Notes: generated by a model not told the origin, from the sequence alone. Numbered from the stretch's first letter, positions 38,054 to 50,645 are shown. The stretch is 64,000 nucleotides of DNA from Lelliottia nimipressuralis (GCF_004402045.1 NZ_SOMG01000017.1:16444-80443); one strand, 5' to 3'. Translations and numbers: made by a program.

Positions 38054-39046
38054 ATGTTTCAGCAGAAAAAGGACTGGGAAACACGAGAAAACGCATTTGC
38101 TGCTTTCTCCATGGGGCCGCTGACCGATTTCTGGCGCCAGCGTGAGGAAGATGAGTTTACGGGCGTCGGTGATATACCGGTACGCTTTGTGCGTTTTCAC
38201 GATAAGAAAAATGACCGGGTCATCGTGGTCTGTCCCGGGCGTATCGAGAGCTACATCAAATACGCCGAACTGGCCTATGACCTGTTCCATCTGGGCTTCG
38301 ATGTACTGATTATCGATCACCGCGGGCAGGGGCTTTCGGGTCGCCTGTTATCGGATACGCATCGCGGCCATGTGGATAACTTCAGCGATTACGTCGACGA
38401 TCTCGCCGCGTTCTGGCAGCAGGAAGTCGAGCCTGGTCCATGGCGGAAGCGCTATATTCTGGCGCACTCTATGGGCGGTGCGATTTCAACGCTGTTTTTA
38501 CAGCGTCACGAACATAAATGCGACGCCATTGCGCTCACCGCGCCGATGTATGGCATCGTCATGCGCTTTCCGGACTGGATGGTGCGTCATATTCTCGACT
38601 GGGCTGAGGGCCATCAGCGCATTCGTGAAGGTTATGCCATCGGCACGGGGCGCTGGCGGGCGTTGCCGTTTGCGATGAACGTGCTGACCCACAGCCGACA
38701 GCGTTATCGTCGTAACCTGCGTTTTTATGCCGACGAACCGCGCCTGCGCGTGGGCGGCCCGACATATCACTGGGTGCGTGAAGGGATCCTTGCCGGTGAG
38801 CAGGTTCTGGCGGGCGTCGCGAATGACGATACGCCAACGCTCCTGATTCAGGCTGAAGAAGAGCGTGTGGTGGATAACCGCATGCATGACCGCTTTTGCG
38901 AACTCCGCGCTGCCGCCGGCCACCCTTGTGAAGGGGGAAAACCGTTGGTCATCAACGGCGCGTACCATGAGATCCTTTTTGAAAAGGACGCTATGCGCTC
39001 AGTCGCGCTTAACGCCATCGTCGAGTTTTTCGACCGGCATAACTGA
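38054..39046 (+). CDS. pldB: Lysophospholipase L2
   Basis: PldB hydrolyses lysophospholipids at the inner membrane. The 330-residue alpha/beta-hydrolase (MFQQKKDWETRENAFA) has the serine-hydrolase elbow AHSMGGA (Ser about residue 144) and the conserved IDHRGQGLSGR, with the C-terminal YHEILFEKDAMR histidine segment. The C-terminus is about 10 residues shorter than E. coli PldB (340), ending FFDRHN. An in-frame start at 38030 adds 8 unsupported residues. Followed by yigL after 25 bp. Confidence 0.95.
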   Translation: MFQQKKDWETRENAFAAFSMGPLTDFWRQREEDEFTGVGDIPVRFVRFHDKKNDRVIVVCPGRIESYIKYAELAYDLFHLGFDVLIIDHRGQGLSGRLLSDTHRGHVDNFSDYVDDLAAFWQQEVEPGPWRKRYILAHSMGGAISTLFLQRHEHKCDAIALTAPMYGIVMRFPDWMVRHILDWAEGHQRIREGYAIGTGRWRALPFAMNVLTHSRQRYRRNLRFYADEPRLRVGGPTYHWVREGILAGEQVLAGVANDDTPTLLIQAEEERVVDNRMHDRFCELRAAAGHPCEGGKPLVINGAYHEILFEKDAMRSVALNAIVEFFDRHN

Positions 39047-39071
39047 TTTTCTATTGAGGTTAAATTTCCCT

Positions 39072-39872
39072 ATGTACCAGGTTGTTGCATCTGATTTAGA
39101 TGGCACGCTGCTTTCTCCCGACCACACCCTGTCGCCTTACGCGAAAGAGACCTTAAAGCTTCTGACCGCCCGGGGCGTGAACTTTGTGTTTGCCACCGGC
39201 CGCCACCACGTAGACGTAGGGCAGATCCGCGATAATCTTGAGATCAAATCGTACATGATCACCTCTAACGGTGCGCGCGTGCATGATACCGACGGCAACC
39301 TGATCTTTACCCACAACCTGGATCGCGATATTGCCGCCGATCTGTTCGGGGTAGTACATAACAACCCGAATATCGTCACCAACGTTTACCGCGACGACGA
39401 CTGGTTTATGAACCGCCACCGCCCGGAAGAGATGCGCTTCTTCAAAGAGGCCGTATTCCAGTACTCGCTGTACGAGCCGGGTCTGCTGGAGCCGGAAGGG
39501 ATCAGCAAGGTATTCTTCACCTGTGTAGACCATGAGGAATTGCTGCCGCTGGAGCAGGCAATTAACGCGCGCTGGGGCGATCGCGTTAATGTGAGCTTCT
39601 CAACGCTGACCTGTCTGGAAGTGATGGCCGGGGGCGTATCCAAAGGCCACGCGCTGGAAGCGGTTGCGAAACGTCTGGGCTTCGAGCTGAAAGACTGCAT
39701 CGCCTTTGGTGACGGTATGAACGATGCCGAAATGCTTTCTATGGCGGGCAAGGGCTGCATTATGGAGAACGCGCACCAGCGCCTGAAAGACCTGCACCCG
39801 GAGCTGGAAGTGATCGGCACCAACGCTGACAACGCGGTACCGAAGTATCTGCGCAAGCTATTCCTTGAATAA
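39072..39872 (+). CDS. yigL: HAD-family pyridoxal phosphate / sugar phosphatase YigL
   Basis: The 266-residue Cof-type HAD phosphatase has motif I ASDLDGTLLS (Asp8, Asp10), motif II TSNGARV, motif III lysine in SKGHAL, and motif IV FGDGMNDAEML. E. coli YigL dephosphorylates pyridoxal phosphate and also sugar phosphates during glucose-phosphate stress, where SgrS raises its expression from the pldB-yigL transcript. The ATG at 39072 gives the E. coli length. Confidence 0.95.
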   Translation: MYQVVASDLDGTLLSPDHTLSPYAKETLKLLTARGVNFVFATGRHHVDVGQIRDNLEIKSYMITSNGARVHDTDGNLIFTHNLDRDIAADLFGVVHNNPNIVTNVYRDDDWFMNRHRPEEMRFFKEAVFQYSLYEPGLLEPEGISKVFFTCVDHEELLPLEQAINARWGDRVNVSFSTLTCLEVMAGGVSKGHALEAVAKRLGFELKDCIAFGDGMNDAEMLSMAGKGCIMENAHQRLKDLHPELEVIGTNADNAVPKYLRKLFLE

Positions 39873-39954
39873 TCTTCATTTGATTATTTATCGCTCAGTT
39901 GTCAACTAAAGAGTTCGCTACAATGCCTGTCCTTCTTTCTGAGAGACAAGCATT

Positions 39955-40854
39955 GTGGCGCTACTCATTATCACCACTATCCTGTGGGCCTTCTCCTTTA
40001 GCCTGATTGGCGAATACCTTGCCGGTTCGGTCGACAGCTACTTCTCGGTGCTGATGCGCGTGGGGCTGGCGGCGCTGGTGTTCCTGCCGTTTCTGCGTAC
40101 GCGCGGGCAATCGCTGAAAACGATTGTGTTGTATATGCTGGTGGGGGCGATGCAGCTCGGCATCATGTATCTGTTTAGCTTCCGGGCTTACGTCTACCTT
40201 TCCGTCTCTGAATTCCTGCTGTTCACCGTGCTAACGCCGCTCTATATCACGCTGATCTACGATTTGCTCAGCAAGCGCCGCCTGCGCTGGGGATACCTGC
40301 TGAGCGCGGCACTGGCGGTGATCGGCGCGGCGATTATTCGCTATGACAAAGTCAGCGATCACTTCTGGACCGGGCTGATGTTCGTCCAGCTCGCCAACAT
40401 CAGTTTTGCCATCGGCATGGTGGGCTACAAACGCCTGATGGAAACCCGTCCGATGCCGCAGCATAACGCGTTTGCCTGGTTCTATATGGGCGCCGCGATT
40501 ATCGCGGTGGCGGCGTGGTTTATGCTTGGTAACCCGCAAAAGCTGCCGACCACCTCCGTGCAGTGGGGCGTTCTGATCTGGCTGGGCGTTGTGGCATCAG
40601 GGCTGGGGTATTTCATGTGGAACTACGGCGCTACTCAGGTAGACGCCGGTACGCTGGGGATCATGAACAACGTGCATGTCCCGGCAGGGTTGCTGGTCAA
40701 CCTCGCCATCTGGCAGCAACAGCCGCACTGGCCGAGCTTCATTATTGGGGGAACGGTGATCCTGGCTTCGCTGTGGGTCCATCGACGCTGGGTCGCTCCG
40801 CGCTCCGCACAAACGGAAGATGGTCGCACGCGTGGTTCCGCGCTGAGCGAATAA
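39955..40854 (+). CDS. yigM: Biotin transporter BioP (YigM)
   Basis: The 299-residue DMT-superfamily protein has about ten membrane helices with two EamA repeats. The E. coli orthologue YigM (BioP) takes up biotin. It begins with GTG ([21 protein letters not shown]). The last 113 bp overlap the 3' end of convergent metR. Length equals the E. coli protein. Confidence 0.93.
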   Translation: MALLIITTILWAFSFSLIGEYLAGSVDSYFSVLMRVGLAALVFLPFLRTRGQSLKTIVLYMLVGAMQLGIMYLFSFRAYVYLSVSEFLLFTVLTPLYITLIYDLLSKRRLRWGYLLSAALAVIGAAIIRYDKVSDHFWTGLMFVQLANISFAIGMVGYKRLMETRPMPQHNAFAWFYMGAAIIAVAAWFMLGNPQKLPTTSVQWGVLIWLGVVASGLGYFMWNYGATQVDAGTLGIMNNVHVPAGLLVNLAIWQQQPHWPSFIIGGTVILASLWVHRRWVAPRSAQTEDGRTRGSALSE

Positions 40855-41695
40855 ACGCCTCTGTAATCGGCTGACGCTGCTCGCCATCGCGCACGGCGGC
40901 GTACAGCCTGCTCCACAGTCCTTCACCCAGGGTTTTTGTGACCACCAGACCCTGGCGTTCAAAACTCTCCACTACCCAGTGCGGCAGCGCTGCGATACCC
41001 ATTCTGGCCGCCACCATCTGAATCAACAGCAGGGTGTTATCCACGCTTTTCAGCTGCGGGCTAATGCCTGCCGGCTGCAGGAAGTGACGCCAGATATCCA
41101 GACGACTGCGCTGAACCGGGTAAATCAGCAGCGTTTCCGTCGCCAGGTCTTCCGGCGTGATGCGCGTTTTGGCTGCCAGCGGATGATCCGGCGCCAGCAC
41201 CAGGCGCACTTCATAATCAAACATCGGCGAATAGTGCAGGCCGCTGCGCGGCAGAATATCGGACGTCATCACCAGATCCAGCTCGCCCTGCTGCAGTGAG
41301 GGCTGCGGGTCGAACGTCACGCCGGATTTAAAGTCCATCTCTACCTGCGGCCACTTCTGGCGGAAGTTCTCAAGCGCGGGGGTTAGCCACTGAATACAGC
41401 TGTGGCATTCAATCGCGATACGCAGTTTGGTCTGCTGCGGTTCGTTACACGCCTGCAGCGCGCTGGCGATCTGTGGCAGTACCTGATTCGCCAGCTGCAG
41501 CAGGATCTCGCCCTGAGGTGTAAAGCGCAGCGGCTGGCTCTTACGCACAAAAAGACGAAATCCAAGGCGTTGTTCCAGATCGCTGAACTGGTGAGAAAGG
41601 GCGGACTGGGTCTGGTGCAGCGTGGCCGCCGCCGCCGCGAGCGAGCCGCAGTTCCGCAACGCTTGTAGCGTTTTCAGGTGTTTAATTTCGATCAT
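40742..41695 (-). CDS. metR: LysR-type regulator of methionine genes MetR
   Basis: MetR activates metE and metH with homocysteine as effector and represses itself. The 317-residue protein has the N-terminal LysR helix-turn-helix (about 18-37, [20 protein letters not shown]) and a C-terminal effector-binding domain. It is divergent from metE, sharing a 115-bp control region with a MetR site that abuts its own start codon. Its C-terminal coding end overlaps yigM on the other strand. Confidence 0.96.
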   Translation of the reverse strand: MIEIKHLKTLQALRNCGSLAAAAATLHQTQSALSHQFSDLEQRLGFRLFVRKSQPLRFTPQGEILLQLANQVLPQIASALQACNEPQQTKLRIAIECHSCIQWLTPALENFRQKWPQVEMDFKSGVTFDPQPSLQQGELDLVMTSDILPRSGLHYSPMFDYEVRLVLAPDHPLAAKTRITPEDLATETLLIYPVQRSRLDIWRHFLQPAGISPQLKSVDNTLLLIQMVAARMGIAALPHWVVESFERQGLVVTKTLGEGLWSRLYAAVRDGEQRQPITEAFIRSARNHACDHLPFVRSAERPSVDGPTAKPGSPFPQ

Positions 41696-41707
41696 GAAAG
41701 TCCTTCA
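41695..41707. promoter_or_regulatory. MetR binding site in the metR-metE region
   Basis: TGAAAGTCCTTCA is an exact match to TGAA-N5-TTCA. It begins at the first base of the metR start codon, consistent with autorepression of metR and with activation of metE. Confidence 0.75.
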
Positions 41708-41758
41708 CTTCGCCATGAACATTTTGCGCTTGAGGAATATACAGTACCTGCCAATTAT

Positions 41759-41782
41759 AGATGTGTAAACATCTGGACGTCT
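41759..41782 (+). promoter_or_regulatory. Tandem MetJ operators (met boxes) of metE
   Basis: Three adjacent 8-bp met boxes AGATGTGT, AAACATCT and GGACGTCT resemble the consensus AGACGTCT. They lie 28 bp before the metE start and would bind MetJ-SAM. Confidence 0.85.
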
Positions 41783-41810
41783 AAATAACGAATTTCACAA
41801 GGGGCACACC

Positions 41811-44072
41811 ATGACAATCCGCAATCACACTCTCGGTTTCCCTCGCGTTGGCCTGCGTCGCGAGCTGAAAAAAGCGCAAGAAAGCTACTGGGCGGGTAAC
41901 GCCACCCGTGAAGAGCTGCTGGCGGTGGGACGCGAGCTGCGCGCCCGTCACTGGGATCAGCAAAAACAGGCGGGCATTGACCTGCTGCCGGTGGGCGATT
42001 TCGCCTGGTACGACCATGTTCTGACGACCAGCCTGCTGCTTGGCAACGTGCCGGCTCGTCATCAGAACAAAGATGGATCGGTAGATATCGATACCCTGTT
42101 CCGCATCGGCCGTGGCCGTGCACCAACGGGGGAGCCAGCGGCAGCGGCGGAAATGACCAAGTGGTTCAACACCAACTATCACTATATGGTGCCGGAGTTC
42201 GTCAAGGGCCAGCAGTTCAGGCTGACCTGGACGCAGCTGCTGGATGAAGTGGACGAAGCGCTGGCGCTGGGTCATCAGGTGAAGCCCGTATTGCTGGGGC
42301 CAGTCACCTACCTGTGGCTGGGTAAAGTTAAAGGCGAGCAGTTTGACCGACTCAGCCTGCTGAAGGATATTCTGCCGGTCTATAAACAGGTACTGATTGA
42401 GCTGGGGAAACGCGGCATACAGTGGGTACAAATCGACGAACCTGCGCTGGTGCTCGAACTGCCCAAGGTTTGGCTCGATGCCTTCAAACCGGCGTATGAG
42501 GCACTCACCGGTCAGGTAAAACTCCTGCTGACCACCTATTTCGAAGGCGTGACGCCAAACCTGAAAACCATTACCGCGCTGCCGGTTCAGGGCCTGCACG
42601 TTGACCTCGTACACGGTAAAGATGACGTGGCGGAACTGCATAAGCGGCTGCCAGCGGACTGGCTGCTCTCTGCCGGTTTGATCAACGGCCGTAACGTCTG
42701 GCTTGCCGATCTCACTGAGAAATACGCCCAGATTAAGGACATCGTTGGCAAACGTGAGCTGTGGGTGGCCTCTTCCTGTTCTCTGCTGCACAGCCCGATC
42801 GATCTGAGCGTCGAAACCCGTCTGGATGCCGAGGTAAAAAGCTGGTTTGCCTTCGCCCTGCAAAAGTGCGAAGAGCTGGCCCTGCTGCGCGACGCGCTGA
42901 ACAGCGGCGACACGGCGGCAATAGCAGAATGGAGCGCACCGATTCAGGCGCGCCGTCACTCGGCTCGCGTCCATAACCCGGCGGTGGAAAAACGCCTGGT
43001 GGCCATCACCGCCCAGGACAGCCAGCGTCAGAGCCCGTATGAAGTGCGCGCCGACGCGCAGCGCGCCCGCTTCAACCTGCCTGCGTGGCCGACCACCACA
43101 ATTGGTTCCTTCCCGCAGACCACCGAGATCCGCGGCCTGCGTCTGGATTTCAAAAAAGGCAATCTGGATGCGAATCACTACCGCACCGGTATCGCCGAAC
43201 ACATCAAGCAGGCGATTATCGAGCAGGAACGTCTGGGTCTGGACGTGCTGGTGCACGGTGAGGCCGAGCGTAACGACATGGTGGAATACTTCGGTGAACA
43301 TCTGGACGGTTTCGTGTTTACCCAGAACGGCTGGGTGCAGAGCTACGGCTCCCGCTGCGTGAAGCCACCGGTGGTTATCGGTGACGTCAGCCGCCCGGAA
43401 GCGATCACCGTGGAGTGGGCGAAATACGCGCAGTCCCTGACGGACAAGCCGGTGAAAGGCATGCTCACCGGTCCGGTAACGATTCTTTGCTGGTCCTTCC
43501 CGCGTGAAGACGTGACCCGTGAAACCATCGCGAAGCAAATTGCGCTGGCATTGCGTGACGAAGTGGCCGATCTCGAAGCCGCAGGCATTGGCATCATCCA
43601 GATTGACGAACCGGCGCTACGCGAAGGCTTGCCGCTGCGCCGCAGCGACTGGGATGCGTATTTACAGTGGGGCGTGGAAGCGTTCCGCATCAACGCCGCG
43701 GTCGCGAAGGACGACACCCAGATCCACACCCACATGTGTTACTGCGAATTTAACGACATCATGGATTCGATTGCCGCGCTGGACGCTGACGTGATCACCA
43801 TCGAGACCTCGCGTTCAGACATGGAACTGCTGGAGTCGTTTGAAGAGTTCGACTACCCGAATGAGATTGGGCCGGGCGTGTACGACATTCACTCCCCGAA
43901 CGTGCCGAGCGTGGAGTGGATTGAAGCCCTGTTGAAAAAAGCGGCTCAGCGCATTCCGGCAGAACGCCTGTGGGTGAACCCGGACTGCGGACTGAAAACC
44001 CGCGGCTGGCCGGAAACCCGTGCAGCGCTCGCCAACATGGTGAAGGCGGCGCAGAACTTGCGTCAGGGTTGA
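41811..44072 (+). CDS. metE: Cobalamin-independent methionine synthase MetE
   Basis: MetE transfers a methyl group from 5-methyltetrahydropteroyltriglutamate to homocysteine. The 753-residue protein is two TIM barrels; the C-terminal one binds catalytic zinc through HTHMCYCEF (His641, Cys643), Glu665 and Cys726 in [11 protein letters not shown]. The N-terminal start is [14 protein letters not shown]. Preceded by met boxes and a MetR site, followed by a REP hairpin with T-run. Length equals E. coli MetE. Confidence 0.98.
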   Translation: MTIRNHTLGFPRVGLRRELKKAQESYWAGNATREELLAVGRELRARHWDQQKQAGIDLLPVGDFAWYDHVLTTSLLLGNVPARHQNKDGSVDIDTLFRIGRGRAPTGEPAAAAEMTKWFNTNYHYMVPEFVKGQQFRLTWTQLLDEVDEALALGHQVKPVLLGPVTYLWLGKVKGEQFDRLSLLKDILPVYKQVLIELGKRGIQWVQIDEPALVLELPKVWLDAFKPAYEALTGQVKLLLTTYFEGVTPNLKTITALPVQGLHVDLVHGKDDVAELHKRLPADWLLSAGLINGRNVWLADLTEKYAQIKDIVGKRELWVASSCSLLHSPIDLSVETRLDAEVKSWFAFALQKCEELALLRDALNSGDTAAIAEWSAPIQARRHSARVHNPAVEKRLVAITAQDSQRQSPYEVRADAQRARFNLPAWPTTTIGSFPQTTEIRGLRLDFKKGNLDANHYRTGIAEHIKQAIIEQERLGLDVLVHGEAERNDMVEYFGEHLDGFVFTQNGWVQSYGSRCVKPPVVIGDVSRPEAITVEWAKYAQSLTDKPVKGMLTGPVTILCWSFPREDVTRETIAKQIALALRDEVADLEAAGIGIIQIDEPALREGLPLRRSDWDAYLQWGVEAFRINAAVAKDDTQIHTHMCYCEFNDIMDSIAALDADVITIETSRSDMELLESFEEFDYPNEIGPGVYDIHSPNVPSVEWIEALLKKAAQRIPAERLWVNPDCGLKTRGWPETRAALANMVKAAQNLRQG

Positions 44073-44093
44073 GGCGTTAGTCACTTCCGTTAT

Positions 44094-44130
44094 GTAGGCC
44101 CGGCAAGGCGTAACCGCCACCGGGCTTTTT
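44094..44130 (+). terminator. REP element acting as terminator after metE
   Basis: GTAGGCCCGGCAAGGCG then CGCCACCGGGC is a REP-type palindrome and is followed directly by a T-run. It separates convergent metE and ysgA. Confidence 0.75.
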
Positions 44131-44937
44131 TTACGCTTTCTTCCCGCCGTACTGACTAAACCACGCCAGCATTCTCTGCCAGCCATCTTTGGCTGATTCC
44201 GCGTGATAGCTCGGACGATAATCGGCGTTAAACGCATGCCCGGCGTCCGGGTACACCACAATCTCTGCCTTTGCATTTGCTGCGCGGAGCGCATGGCGCA
44301 TGGTCTCTACCGAATCCAGCGAAATACCGGTGTCCTGACCGCCGTACAGCCCTAACACCGGGGCATTTAACTCAGTGGCAATATCAACGGGATGTTTCGG
44401 TGAATTCAGCGTTTTTTCACCCACCAGTTTGCCGTACCAGGCGACAGCGGCTTTGAGTTGCGGGTTATGCGCGGCATACAGCCAGCTAATGCGTCCGCCC
44501 CAGCAGAAACCGGTGACCAGCAGGCGGTGTGGATCGCCCCCGTTGCGCGCCGCCCAGCTAGCGACGTGATCGAGATCGGCCAGTACCTGAGCGTCAGGAA
44601 CTTTGCTGACCAGGTTACTGAGCAATGTGGGAATATCGCTGTAGTCGTTCGGATCGCCCTGACGGAAGTAGAGCTCTGGGGCAACGGCCAGATACCCTTC
44701 CAGCGCCAGCCGGCGGCAGAGGTCGCGAATGTGTTCGTGAACCCCAAAAATCTCCTGAATCACAATCACGATGGGCAGCGGGCCGTCTGCCGATTTTGGC
44801 CGTGCGTGATAAGCAGGCATATTCTCCCCCTGCGAGGGAATGGAGGTCTCACCCGCGGTAATTGCCGCTTCTGGCGTCGACACGATGGTTGAAGCATGCG
44901 GAGCCGCAGCAGGTGCAAATCCGGTTTTTTCAGTCAT
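44131..44937 (-). CDS. ysgA: Dienelactone-hydrolase-family protein YsgA
   Basis: The 268-residue alpha/beta hydrolase of the dienelactone hydrolase family has the nucleophile elbow GFCWGG (Cys), the downstream Asp in GLYGGQDTGI and the His in DAGHAFN. It is named carboxymethylenebutenolidase in databases, but the natural substrate in enterobacteria is not established. It is divergent from udp across a 255-bp control region. Confidence 0.92.
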   Translation of the reverse strand: MTEKTGFAPAAAPHASTIVSTPEAAITAGETSIPSQGENMPAYHARPKSADGPLPIVIVIQEIFGVHEHIRDLCRRLALEGYLAVAPELYFRQGDPNDYSDIPTLLSNLVSKVPDAQVLADLDHVASWAARNGGDPHRLLVTGFCWGGRISWLYAAHNPQLKAAVAWYGKLVGEKTLNSPKHPVDIATELNAPVLGLYGGQDTGISLDSVETMRHALRAANAKAEIVVYPDAGHAFNADYRPSYHAESAKDGWQRMLAWFSQYGGKKA

Positions 44938-45050
44938 GGCATTCTCCGTACCAATGAGTTAGCGCAAAGGTAAATATAGACACCAGGTTAACAACTCACA
45001 GTGCCTTAAACGGTCTATCTTTTGTGCAGCACCTGGCGATATAACTTGTT

Positions 45051-45072
45051 AATGTGATGTGAATCACTTTTT
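45051..45072 (+). promoter_or_regulatory. CRP site 1 of udp
   Basis: TGTGATGTGAATCAC core (TGTGA-N6-TCACT), a near-consensus CRP operator about 120 bp upstream of udp. Confidence 0.8.
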
Positions 45073-45102
45073 GATGGAAAATTAATGCAATCATTTTCAT
45101 TC
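45073..45102 (+). promoter_or_regulatory. Candidate CytR site between the udp CRP sites
   Basis: The spacer between the two CRP sites contains ATGCAA and TTTCATT octamer-like elements resembling CytR half-sites. In E. coli udp is controlled by CytR bound cooperatively between CRP dimers. Confidence 0.45.
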
Positions 45103-45124
45103 ATGGTGAGGCGCGTCACGAAAT
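45103..45124 (+). promoter_or_regulatory. CRP site 2 of udp
   Basis: GGTGAGGCGCGTCACG core (GTGA-N6-TCAC), 52 bp downstream of site 1 centre to centre, at the position expected for the promoter-proximal CRP site. Confidence 0.7.
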
Positions 45125-45192
45125 TAAGCTTACCGCTTCTGTAAAGTACCGTTTTACTTCTTCTGACTAACCGACCCACAGAGGAGTCACCT

Positions 45193-45954
45193 ATGTCTAA
45201 GTCTGATGTTTTTCATCTCGGCCTCACCAAAAACGATTTACAAGGGGCTACGCTCGCAATCGTCCCGGGCGATCCTGAGCGTGTGGAAAAGATCGCCGCG
45301 CTGATGGATAAGCCGGTCAAGCTGGCAGCTCATCGTGAATTCACCACCTGGCGTGCAGAGCTGGATGGTAAAGCCGTGATCGTGTGTTCTACCGGTATCG
45401 GTGGCCCGTCTACTTCTATTGCTGTTGAAGAGCTGGCGCAGCTGGGCATTCGTACTTTCCTGCGTATCGGTACCACCGGCGCTATTCAGCCGCATATCAA
45501 CGTTGGTGATGTGCTGGTCACGACCGCGTCCGTGCGTCTGGACGGGGCGAGCCTGCACTTTGCACCAATGGAATTCCCGGCGGTGGCTGATTTCGAATGT
45601 ACGACTGCGTTGGTTGAAGCCGCGAAATCCGTAGGCGCAACCACCCACGTGGGCGTAACCGCCTCTTCCGACACCTTCTACCCGGGCCAGGAACGTTACG
45701 ACACCTTCTCAGGCCGCGTAGTCAGCCGCTTCAAAGGCTCAATGGAAGAGTGGCAGTCCATGGGCGTGATGAACTACGAAATGGAATCCGCAACGCTGCT
45801 GACCATGTGCGCAAGCCAGGGTCTGCGTGCCGGTATGGTGGCGGGCGTTATCGTCAACCGTACCCAGCAGGAGATCCCGAACGCCGAAACCATGAAGCAG
45901 ACCGAAAGTCATGCGGTAAAAATAGTGGTGGAAGCCGCGCGTCGCCTGATCTAA
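45193..45954 (+). CDS. udp: Uridine phosphorylase
   Basis: Udp phosphorolyses uridine to uracil and ribose-1-phosphate. The 253-residue nucleoside phosphorylase I family protein has the phosphate loop [15 protein letters not shown] (25-39), [17 protein letters not shown] and the substrate motif [14 protein letters not shown] strong AGAGGAG precedes the ATG. Regulated by CRP and CytR as suggested by the upstream sites. Followed by a strong terminator. Confidence 0.98.
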   Translation: MSKSDVFHLGLTKNDLQGATLAIVPGDPERVEKIAALMDKPVKLAAHREFTTWRAELDGKAVIVCSTGIGGPSTSIAVEELAQLGIRTFLRIGTTGAIQPHINVGDVLVTTASVRLDGASLHFAPMEFPAVADFECTTALVEAAKSVGATTHVGVTASSDTFYPGQERYDTFSGRVVSRFKGSMEEWQSMGVMNYEMESATLLTMCASQGLRAGMVAGVIVNRTQQEIPNAETMKQTESHAVKIVVEAARRLI

Positions 45955-45971
45955 TCCTCTCTTCTGAAAAC

Positions 45972-46001
45972 AAAGGCCGACACGTTCGGCCTTTATTTTT
46001 T
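45972..46001 (+). terminator. Intrinsic terminator of udp
   Basis: AAAGGCCGA (45972-45980) pairs with TCGGCCTTT (45986-45994), followed by ATTTTTT. Confidence 0.92.
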
Positions 46002-46093
46002 GCGTAGCGCCTCGCAGGAAAACCCTTTCAAACTGGACGTTTATACAGCACAATTCTATTTTGTGCGGGTAATACGTTGATGCAGGGGGCATT

Positions 46094-47551
46094 GTGGATA
46101 TCTCAGTCCTGATTTATGCGGTGATTGCGCTGGCGGGCGTGGCGATAGGCTGGCTCATTTCCAGCTATCAGCATGCACAGCAGAAGGCCGACCAGCTGGC
46201 CGAGCGAGAAGAGATAGTCGCCGATTTAAGCGCGGCAAAACAGCAGCTTGCTCTGAGTGAACACTGGCGAGATGAGTGTGAACTGCTCAATAACGAGCTG
46301 CGCAATCTGCGTGATATCAACACCTCACTGGAGGCCGATCTCCGCGAAGTGACCACCCGCCTCGAATCCACCCAGCTTCATGCGGAAGACAAAATCCGCC
46401 AGATGATCAACAGCGAGCAGCGCCTCAGCGAACAGTTTGAGAACCTCGCCAACCGTATTTTCGAGCACAGCAACCGCCGCGTTGACGAACAGAACCGCCA
46501 GAGCCTGAACAGCCTGCTGACGCCGCTGCGCGAACAGCTGGATGGTTTTCGCCGCCAGGTGCAGGACAGCTTTGGCCAGGAAGCCCGCGAACGTCACACG
46601 CTGGCGCATGAGATTCGCAATCTTCAGCAGCTGAATGCGCAAATGGCACAGGAAGCGGTAAACCTGACCCGCGCGCTTAAAGGGGATAACAAAACGCAGG
46701 GCAACTGGGGAGAAGTGGTGCTGACCCGCGTACTGGAAGCCTCTGGCCTGCGGGAAGGGTATGAATACGAAACGCAGGTGAGTATCGAAAACGATGCCCG
46801 CTCGCGTATGCAACCGGATGTGATTGTGCGGCTGCCGCAGGGCAAAGATGTGGTGATTGACGCCAAAATGACGCTCGTTGCCTACGAACGTTACTTTAAT
46901 GCGGAAGATGACTACACGCGTGAGTCTGCCCTCCAGGAGCACATAGCCTCCGTGCGTAACCACATTCGCCTGCTCGGCAGAAAAGACTATCAGCAGCTGC
47001 CGGGGCTCCGCTCGCTCGACTATGTATTGATGTTTATTCCTGTTGAGCCGGCGTTCCTGCTGGCGCTGGACAGACAGCCTGAACTAATCACCGAAGCGCT
47101 GAAAAATAACATTATGCTGGTGAGTCCAACCACGTTGCTGGTGGCCCTGCGGACGATTTCAAACCTGTGGCGCTATGAACACCAGAGCCGTAATGCCCAG
47201 CAGATCGCCGATCGCGCCAGCAAGCTGTACGATAAAATGCGCCTGTTCGTGGACGATATGTCTTCCGTTGGGCAAAGCCTGGATCGCGCGCAGGATAACT
47301 ATCGTCAGGCAATGAAAAAACTCTCTTCTGGGCGCGGCAATCTGCTTGCACAAGCCGAAGCTTTCCGCAGCCTGGGGGTGGAGGTCAAACGCGAGATTAA
47401 TCCGGAATTGGTTGAACAGGCCACAGAGCAGGATGAAGAGTTCAGGCTGCGTGAGGGCGCTGTTGGGCAAAATACTGGCAGTGAAGACAACGATTTAGCG
47501 GCGGAATTATCGCCAGAGTCGTCGCCAGCGCGTTTCTTTCGCGGTGGTTGA
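46094..47551 (+). CDS. rmuC: DNA recombination protein RmuC
   Basis: The 485-residue RmuC family protein has an N-terminal membrane helix (about 4-22), a long coiled coil (about 25-190) and a C-terminal PD-(D/E)XK-like nuclease-type domain (GNWGEVVLTRVLEASGL, PDVIVRLPQGKDVVIDAKM). In E. coli it limits recombination between short inverted repeats. It is 10 residues longer than E. coli RmuC (475), with a variable acidic tail. It starts with TTG or GTG; the GTG at 46094 is in frame and near a weak ribosome site. Confidence 0.94.
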   Translation: MDISVLIYAVIALAGVAIGWLISSYQHAQQKADQLAEREEIVADLSAAKQQLALSEHWRDECELLNNELRNLRDINTSLEADLREVTTRLESTQLHAEDKIRQMINSEQRLSEQFENLANRIFEHSNRRVDEQNRQSLNSLLTPLREQLDGFRRQVQDSFGQEARERHTLAHEIRNLQQLNAQMAQEAVNLTRALKGDNKTQGNWGEVVLTRVLEASGLREGYEYETQVSIENDARSRMQPDVIVRLPQGKDVVIDAKMTLVAYERYFNAEDDYTRESALQEHIASVRNHIRLLGRKDYQQLPGLRSLDYVLMFIPVEPAFLLALDRQPELITEALKNNIMLVSPTTLLVALRTISNLWRYEHQSRNAQQIADRASKLYDKMRLFVDDMSSVGQSLDRAQDNYRQAMKKLSSGRGNLLAQAEAFRSLGVEVKREINPELVEQATEQDEEFRLREGAVGQNTGSEDNDLAAELSPESSPARFFRGG

Positions 47552-47622
47552 ATCGTAGGGCAAATGCGCCCAATCTGTTACACTTGACCGACATTTTACT
47601 TTACTGATTAGCAGGCTCTGAG

Positions 47623-48378
47623 ATGGCTGACGATTCACAAGACACAACGCACTTTGGCTTTCAGACTGTAGCCAAAGCGCAGAAAGCTGACATGGTGGCC
47701 CACGTATTTCATTCCGTGGCGGCGAAGTACGATGTGATGAATGACCTGATGTCGTTCGGCATTCATCGCTTGTGGAAGCGCTTCACCATTGACTGTAGCG
47801 GCGTGCGTCGCGGACAAACTGTGCTGGACTTAGCCGGCGGTACGGGCGATTTAACCGCGAAATTCTCCCGTCTGGTGGGCGAAACTGGTCGCGTTGTTCT
47901 CGCAGATATTAATGACTCTATGCTGAAAATGGGACGCGAGAAGCTGCGTAACATCGGCGTGGTGGGGAATGTGGAATATGTGCAGGCAAACGCCGAAGCG
48001 CTGCCGTTCCCGGACAATACCTTCGACTGCATCACTATCTCCTTCGGTCTGCGTAACGTTACCGATAAAGAGAAAGCGCTGCGCTCCATGTACCGTGTGC
48101 TGAAACCGGGTGGACGCCTGCTGGTGCTCGAGTTCTCCAAACCTATTATTGAGCCGCTGAGCAAAGCTTACGACGCCTATTCCTTCCACGTGCTGCCGCG
48201 CATCGGTGAGCTGGTGGCCAACGATGCGGAAAGCTACCGCTATCTGGCGGAATCTATCCGTATGCACCCGGATCAGGACACATTAAAAGCTATGATGCAG
48301 GATGCAGAATTTGAGAACGTTGAATATTTCAACCTGACGGCGGGTGTCGTCGCGCTGCATCGCGGTTACAAATTCTGA
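47623..48378 (+). CDS. ubiE: Ubiquinone/menaquinone C-methyltransferase UbiE
   Basis: UbiE is the SAM-dependent C-methyltransferase that acts in both ubiquinone and menaquinone synthesis. The 251-residue protein has SAM motif [13 protein letters not shown] (66-77), motif II region [21 protein letters not shown] and motif [18 protein letters not shown]. It is followed by ubiJ (13 bp) and ubiB, as in E. coli. Confidence 0.98.
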   Translation: MADDSQDTTHFGFQTVAKAQKADMVAHVFHSVAAKYDVMNDLMSFGIHRLWKRFTIDCSGVRRGQTVLDLAGGTGDLTAKFSRLVGETGRVVLADINDSMLKMGREKLRNIGVVGNVEYVQANAEALPFPDNTFDCITISFGLRNVTDKEKALRSMYRVLKPGGRLLVLEFSKPIIEPLSKAYDAYSFHVLPRIGELVANDAESYRYLAESIRMHPDQDTLKAMMQDAEFENVEYFNLTAGVVALHRGYKF

Positions 48379-48391
48379 GTGGAGGTGTCCC

Positions 48392-50628
<2,237 letters not shown>

Positions 50629-50645
50629 GTTCGTCGCCTTCGACG

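Noticed and set aside
39898..39932. BirA-box-like TTGTCAACT near the yigM promoter
   Set aside because: One half-site is plausible but the second half is at the wrong spacing and poorly matched.
41781..43538. 585-codon open frame antisense to metE
   Set aside because: metE is a full-length, near-identical enzyme on the plus strand with all zinc ligands. The antisense frame has no recognisable domain and is a by-product of GC-rich codon use.
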